DNA of 64,000 nucleotides, from NCBI GenBank assembly GCA_017590115.1, contig JAGGNK010008670.1, forward strand, positions 7,448,541 to 7,512,540, in the 5' to 3' direction. The position numbers were made by a program, and so were the translations under genes. The notes below the pieces were generated by a model. The model worked only from the letters and a program-made list of their open reading frames with translations. It did no database searches and had not been told where the DNA came from. This DNA is from Montifringilla adamsi. Taxonomy: Eukaryota; Chordata; Aves; Passeriformes; Passeridae. Within the stretch, counting starts at the first letter, position 1, and each line of letters starts with the position of its first letter. This document shows positions 59,101-64,000 of this stretch, piece after piece.

Positions 59101-61974
59101 TTTCTTTTAAATTAATATTGGAACCAAGTGGTTATCTGCTGAAAACCAATAAGCCACAAGTGAAGAAAAGATCTCTTTTTCTTGTGGGGATTTTATTTTT
59201 AGTTTCTGTGATAAAAGCTGTGTTGCAATATAGACACAGAAGCCCTGATTTAGCCAAATGTTTAAGGATACCACTCCAGTGTTGCTCTGTAAACTTTGGG
59301 GCTTTCTTGACTCAGAGTCTAAATGATGAAAAAACAGACTCTTGGAAATTAAACCTTTGCATCTCAGGGAGGAAAAAGATGGTCTCATACCAGCAAAAGA
59401 AGTCTGTTTTATTCCTGTTTCTATATCCTTGGCCTTCAGAGAACAGCCTTGCTTAGTTGCTCATCCAAAGCCCTGTCTGCTCATTGTGCATGGCTGGGAA
59501 CGCTCAGCACTTTCCAAAGAATGGCATGAGGCAGCAGCAGCTGTAAACCATGCTCAGATGCATGGGGTTCAGGTGACTAATGAAGTACAACAAATAATGC
59601 AGAGCAAACAGTCAGCTTTGCAATCTCTCTTTAAGTTGAAATCTATTTATATGCATTGAGATAACATTCATTCATAGGAACACATTTGCAGAGATCAGGT
59701 TGTGAACTATTTGAGAACCTGAAAGGTTGTTTCTCTCGTGCTTTGAAAAATCTGTTCCCAGTTCACATGCTTGGGTATAATTGGGCTTGCTGAGGTTAAG
59801 ATCACTGTGTAGGAATACCCAGGATGTACATGCCCTAGTGAGAAGTTCGAAAAGGACTCACCTGTTGAAGTGAATTCTTTCTTTTGTACTTGTGGTTCCT
59901 CATTATTGCCTTGTCATATATAATTCAAACTGAGAACCTGCTTGACCATACAGGAATGCACATATCAAAATAAGCAATGGTGAGAATGCATAAACTAATT
60001 CTTGAGGATAAAAGAATTTTCTTCTAGATATGACAGAGTTCAGATTTTTTTAGGAAGCTCACCTCTACCACTTGTCAGCAGCAGGCCTGTCAGGTTAAAA
60101 ATAGTGAAAAAGTGACAAGCAGAATGTTTGACAAAGGTAGGAGCAAAGAGCAGATGACAGTGCCTACGATGATTGATTTCTGATGGTTATTTTCCTCTCT
60201 CTGTTTTGTTTACTTTTATTGTCATTTTGAACAACCAAAACCATGAGTTGGTTTTGTGCATGCAGTTCTCTCCCAGGTGTTTGCTTGTTGTGGTACAGCT
60301 GGGCACACCATGTGACATTTTGCAGCATATTCATTGTTCCCATGCTGAGTGGAGGAGACACTTTGGTGTTGGTGGAAGAGGCAACAGATTTGCATCTGAG
60401 GGAGATCTTTCAAAATGATGTTGTTCTCCAGGTGTTCAAACTTTCCCTTCTGAGGGCAAACTTGATTGTTTTACATCCATCTCACTCATTAGCAGTCCCA
60501 GGTCCCTGTGGGCCTGTTCAGTGCTTTGCTCTGTTGCTGACCTTGTGATTTCTAAGGCCCATAACAGAAGGACTGCATGAGTTAAAATTTGCCATGTATT
60601 TAATGGGTGTTATTGGTGCTTTATACACTGCCCTCTGTACCTCTGTGTTGGTGTTATAACATAGTTGAATCACACATATTGCAGTTTTCCCATTTGTCAT
60701 TGTTGTTTTTCTCCAGCACTCTTATTCTGTTGATCTGGCTGAGAGAGATGGGCTTTCCCTATCCATCCTTCTATCCGTAAAAAAAAAGTGTAGTTTTAAT
60801 CTTACTTCTTACAGTATTTCTGGTAAATTTTAGTTGGATTAGACAAATTTCTTATGGCCTCATTTTGTATTTTTATTTCTGTATTCTAGCACTAATTACT
60901 AGTGATGTGATTAATGTCCCACATACCTGGTACCTTTGTTCTTTCTGGTTTTGAGATGATGTTAATTAATCCAACTTTGAAAAAAAACCACTTGCAGTCC
61001 TGATCATGTGTCACATTTCTTATTCTTTCTGGAAACCAGAGGCTATATGAAAGCTGAGTAATTAGAGATATATTTATGCAACTATGCTTGCAGAAACTTT
61101 CAGTCTAGATATCACTGTCAGAAGTACCAACTGCACTTAAGAGGATGACTGTAAGTAAGTCTTTTAAACATTTATTTTATAAAGGATAAAAGCAAAGACT
61201 ATATTATAATTCCATTGTCTTTTCATAGGACTGCATTGAGGGGTTGTTCAGTGCAAAGGAACAAATGCCTCACCATAAACCACAAAAAACTCCAGTCTAG
61301 AAAAATATCAGGTTTGTATTAGACGTTTTTTTATATGTCTAATAAATACATTAAGTTGTTTTGGGATTTACTGTATTGATAGCCCTCTGTGTACAAGTAT
61401 TAAGTTGCATTAAATTGTGGTGGTTTTGTTGACTTTAGACAGGGCAAGATCATCACATAATAGCAATTTAGAAGAAAACAGAGAAACAAGTACACTGGAT
61501 GCAATACATGTAGCCACAACCCTTACTATGCTGCTGGAAGGTTGTTGGATATGACAAGGACAGAGTTCAGGAACACAGAGAAGAAAGAATAGCTGTTACT
61601 TTCAGAACACTCTGGTTTATCTTGCAATGTCTGTTTTCTTTGCAGAATCACTAATGCTCACTATTACTGGACTTGTTAAAGTGACCTTCAAATTGCTTTA
61701 CAGATATTGACTTGTGGATGCAATCTACCTTTGCACAATAGTCAATTGTCCATCCCAACTTAAACAAAGCAAAAAACCAGAGTTCATTTCAAAGTATTTA
61801 AAGCAAACTCCTTCAAGGATTTTTAAGCATGTCCCTAGCTTTGCAATAGTGTCACCCTTTAGACAAGTGTGATTTTTGCATTGGAGAATGTCTAAAACCT
61901 TGGAAGATGAAAAGCTTTCCCACTTTCCCCTCTAGATTATGGTGATACATGAGATAGCACACAATTTTTATTGG
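59101..61974. other. Noncoding unique DNA, nothing recognised
   Basis: A small hairpin ('aaaacc', 7 nt, 'ggtttt' near 60237-60255) and an A9 run near 60779-60787 are the only local structures noted. Frames up to 123 codons have no recognised domains. Confidence 0.55.
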
Positions 61975-62045
61975 ACTTCATATATGTATGTATATATCTC
62001 TACACACTTATGTAAATAAATGTATATCTATAAATACACACCAGT
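61975..62045. repeat. AT-rich TATG/TATA low-complexity patch
   Basis: Repeated 'tatatgtatgtatatat', 'aaataaatgtatatctataa' and 'atacacac' words form a short, decayed microsatellite-like patch. Confidence 0.65.
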
Positions 62046-64000
62046 TGAAACAGGATCTAACAAGAATTTATAGAGTTGAGGGCAAATCTTTTTCTCTCTC
62101 ATGATACTGATGCAGCAGCCATCTCTCCACAGCTGGACGGGTGTCTGCCCTCTCTCTCTTCAGCTGTTGGTATGGCCTCCCCCAAACCCAGCCAGTCAGG
62201 TTAGAAAAGTGGCAGATGGCAGGGCTTTTGTTCCCAGGTCACACGGGGACAACCTTGGAGTGCCCAGCCAGCAGTGCAGCCAGCACATCTGTGGGACGGT
62301 TTTCACTAACCTGTGTACCAAAAGTCATTGCAGGGAAACAGGGTGGACTTCTAGCGGATTATTGTCCCATTAACCATATTTCAGATTTACACACTTCATT
62401 CCCAGATTAAAATCTAACTAAAACTTCAATGCTAGATATTCTGTAAATTAAGGTGGGCAAAGGCTTTCCCTACACTGGTGTGACACTTAAAAAATTTTGG
62501 CATGGAATATCATTTCAAGATAAGAGATCTGGGTGTATATGACCGCATACATTTTTTACTGCCTATGCATTATTACAGTTCTGTGTTTTTTGGCAGCAAT
62601 ATCCCAAGTGCTGTGGCTGATATTTCAATGATGTTCTGACCCCCAGCCTAAAGATATTAACCCAGATCAATGATTCTGATCAATCTTTCTGCAGCCTGAA
62701 GTTTAATTGTATCAACAGAGCTGATGTTAAGATCCTGCAGTGGACTCTCAACACCACTTATGGTGTGAGTTGTTAAAGCTGTTATAGGATGACTGTTGCT
62801 GCTATTTATTATTTATACTGTGCTACTGTTGTTTGTGAGGCTTCGAAATACAGATCCCTGACCTTGAGGGGCCTCAATGTTGCTGGTGGGAGAGCATAGG
62901 AGAGGTGTCAACCGAGAGCCTGAAGTGAGGGGAGGGTGATGTTTGTGGGAAGGATGAGTGTGAGTGTGGGCAAAGCACTGAGGAACATTTGGTTGTACAG
63001 AGCTCGTTTGGATAGGCCAGATTCTCAACCTTGCCCATTGAGATGAGTGTTGGCCTGAGGGCTCTGTGAGATTTCCTCTGCACAGAGAAAACCTCCTGAT
63101 GGGAAGCAGCGTGATCCCTCCTTTGGAGGGCACACAGGAGTGCTGATGGAGTGTGCTGCCACCAGCACTGCTGCTGACATGGTCTTCTGGAAGCCTCAGG
63201 GGGACACACAAAGGTTATTGAGCTGCTGGCTGGCTCAACCACCCTCTCAAGATGTTTGGGACTACCTCAGCTTTCCTCAGTCTTGTCCTGAAGCAAGTCT
63301 AATGGGACAAAAAGCAACCCCCAGAAGTTGCCGCATTCTAGAGATAGATAGTGACATTCCAGCATCCACTGAAGGCAAAGAGTAGAAACTCTTTTAATGA
63401 GAGGAAAAAATATACTGAACCAGACAAGAACTGTAAGGCAGGCTGTTATCTAACTACTTGAAAAATAATTTTTCTCTATGCAGAAACTGAGAGAAAAATA
63501 GACTTTTGCTATGAATATCCAAATATCACAGGTAGAGAATAATTTTCCTCATATTCCATGGCAGAGGCAAAATGCCTGGTGCAGGGAGGATTAGACCTTG
63601 TTTATTGTGTTGGATGTTCAGTATTGGACACAGCAAATGGTTCAGGTATCCATCAGGTCCCTGGATGTCAATGTAACAGCAGGAATGTCCCTTGATCCAC
63701 GGAAAATGCAAGATAATTTAACATCCTTTGGTCAAGACATAAGGGTAGAATTAGCTACAGTCTTGCTTATATTTAGTGAATGCAAAATAGTTAATAATTA
63801 AAATGTCCTTGTACACTGAAAATGGAAATTTCTCTTAAGGCAAAAGGACAGAATTAAGAGCTGGCATAAGTATATTGAATTCCACCTTTATAGCTGTGTT
63901 CACTCAGACCTGCTTTTGACCCTAAATTAATCATAAGGGACTAAATTTAACTGAACTTAAATGTACTTGTATATGCATGTATACATAAAAAGGCATAAAA
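62046..64000. other. Noncoding DNA with GC-richer segments, nothing recognised
   Basis: GC content rises at 62110-62300 and 62830-63330. Frames of 81-132 codons on both strands there overlap and show no domain. Nothing supports a gene or named repeat up to the window end. Confidence 0.5.

Noticed and set aside
62813..63242. Two overlapping minus-strand frames of 132 and 122 codons
   Set aside because: They share the same DNA in different frames, and GC-richer composition lowers stop frequency. No domains are recognised.
1..64000. Prokaryotic systems, CRISPR arrays, operons or complete viral elements
   Set aside because: Short uninformative frames, CR1 LINE tails, microsatellites and CpG depletion show vertebrate nuclear DNA. 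No repeat-spacer pattern, viral gene or gene cluster is visible.

Overview
The window looks like nuclear DNA from a bird, probably a songbird. The main evidence is three truncated 3' ends of CR1 LINEs: about 17399-17533 (+), 26390-26465 (-) and 33264-33375 (+). Each carries the avian CR1 tail wording, with a 'ggagttggactcgatgatcc'-type block followed by an 'attctgtgattctgtg' terminus. The base composition is AT-rich and CpG-poor, as expected for a gene-poor avian intergenic region or a very large intron. The clade is inferred from repeats only, because no gene is available to confirm it.

I can support no protein-coding gene, tRNA, rRNA, CRISPR array, operon or prokaryotic feature. The longest open frames (178 codons on - at 7509-8045 and 160 codons on - at 46638-47120) resemble no family I recognise and are near the length expected by chance. 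Three short splice-site-bounded segments (11325-11371, 28050-28140, 46764-46807) could be small exons of an intron-rich gene or lncRNA, but all are weak.

Layout. 1-5 kb: unique AT-rich DNA, a TA/CA microsatellite with low-complexity AT sequence (2834-3040), and a decayed palindromic amniote repeat (4490-4615). 5-18 kb: a MIR-like fragment (5641-5700), a poly-G tract, a candidate conserved element (6640-7210), a possible LTR-like piece (9025-9190), a T-run/G-run junction (10183-10229), two more MIR-like fragments and a second relic of the palindromic repeat class (15199-15240). 17-34 kb: the three CR1 ends, a candidate regulatory element (18540-18790), a small tandem repeat (24764-24822) and otherwise unique DNA. 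34-44 kb: a pair of about 115-145 bp homologous sequences 2.1 kb apart (37541-37687 and 39671-39785), a 28-nt palindrome (38833-38860), a 58-nt T run (42325-42382) and a 51-bp-offset local duplication (43594-43688). 44-64 kb: more candidate conserved noncoding blocks, three small hairpins packed together (48869-48924), a 36-nt A run (51785-51820), a pyrimidine-rich stretch (53491-54190), and a well-preserved hairpin relic of an old palindromic transposon (54885-54940).

If the window works as a unit, its most plausible role is cis-regulatory or intronic. The candidate regulatory blocks were picked by eye from composition and motif texture, not by alignment, and are marked low confidence. I found no convincing new biological system. 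The items most worth following are the 37.5/39.7 kb duplicated unit, the hairpin cluster at 48.9 kb and the palindromic repeat relics.
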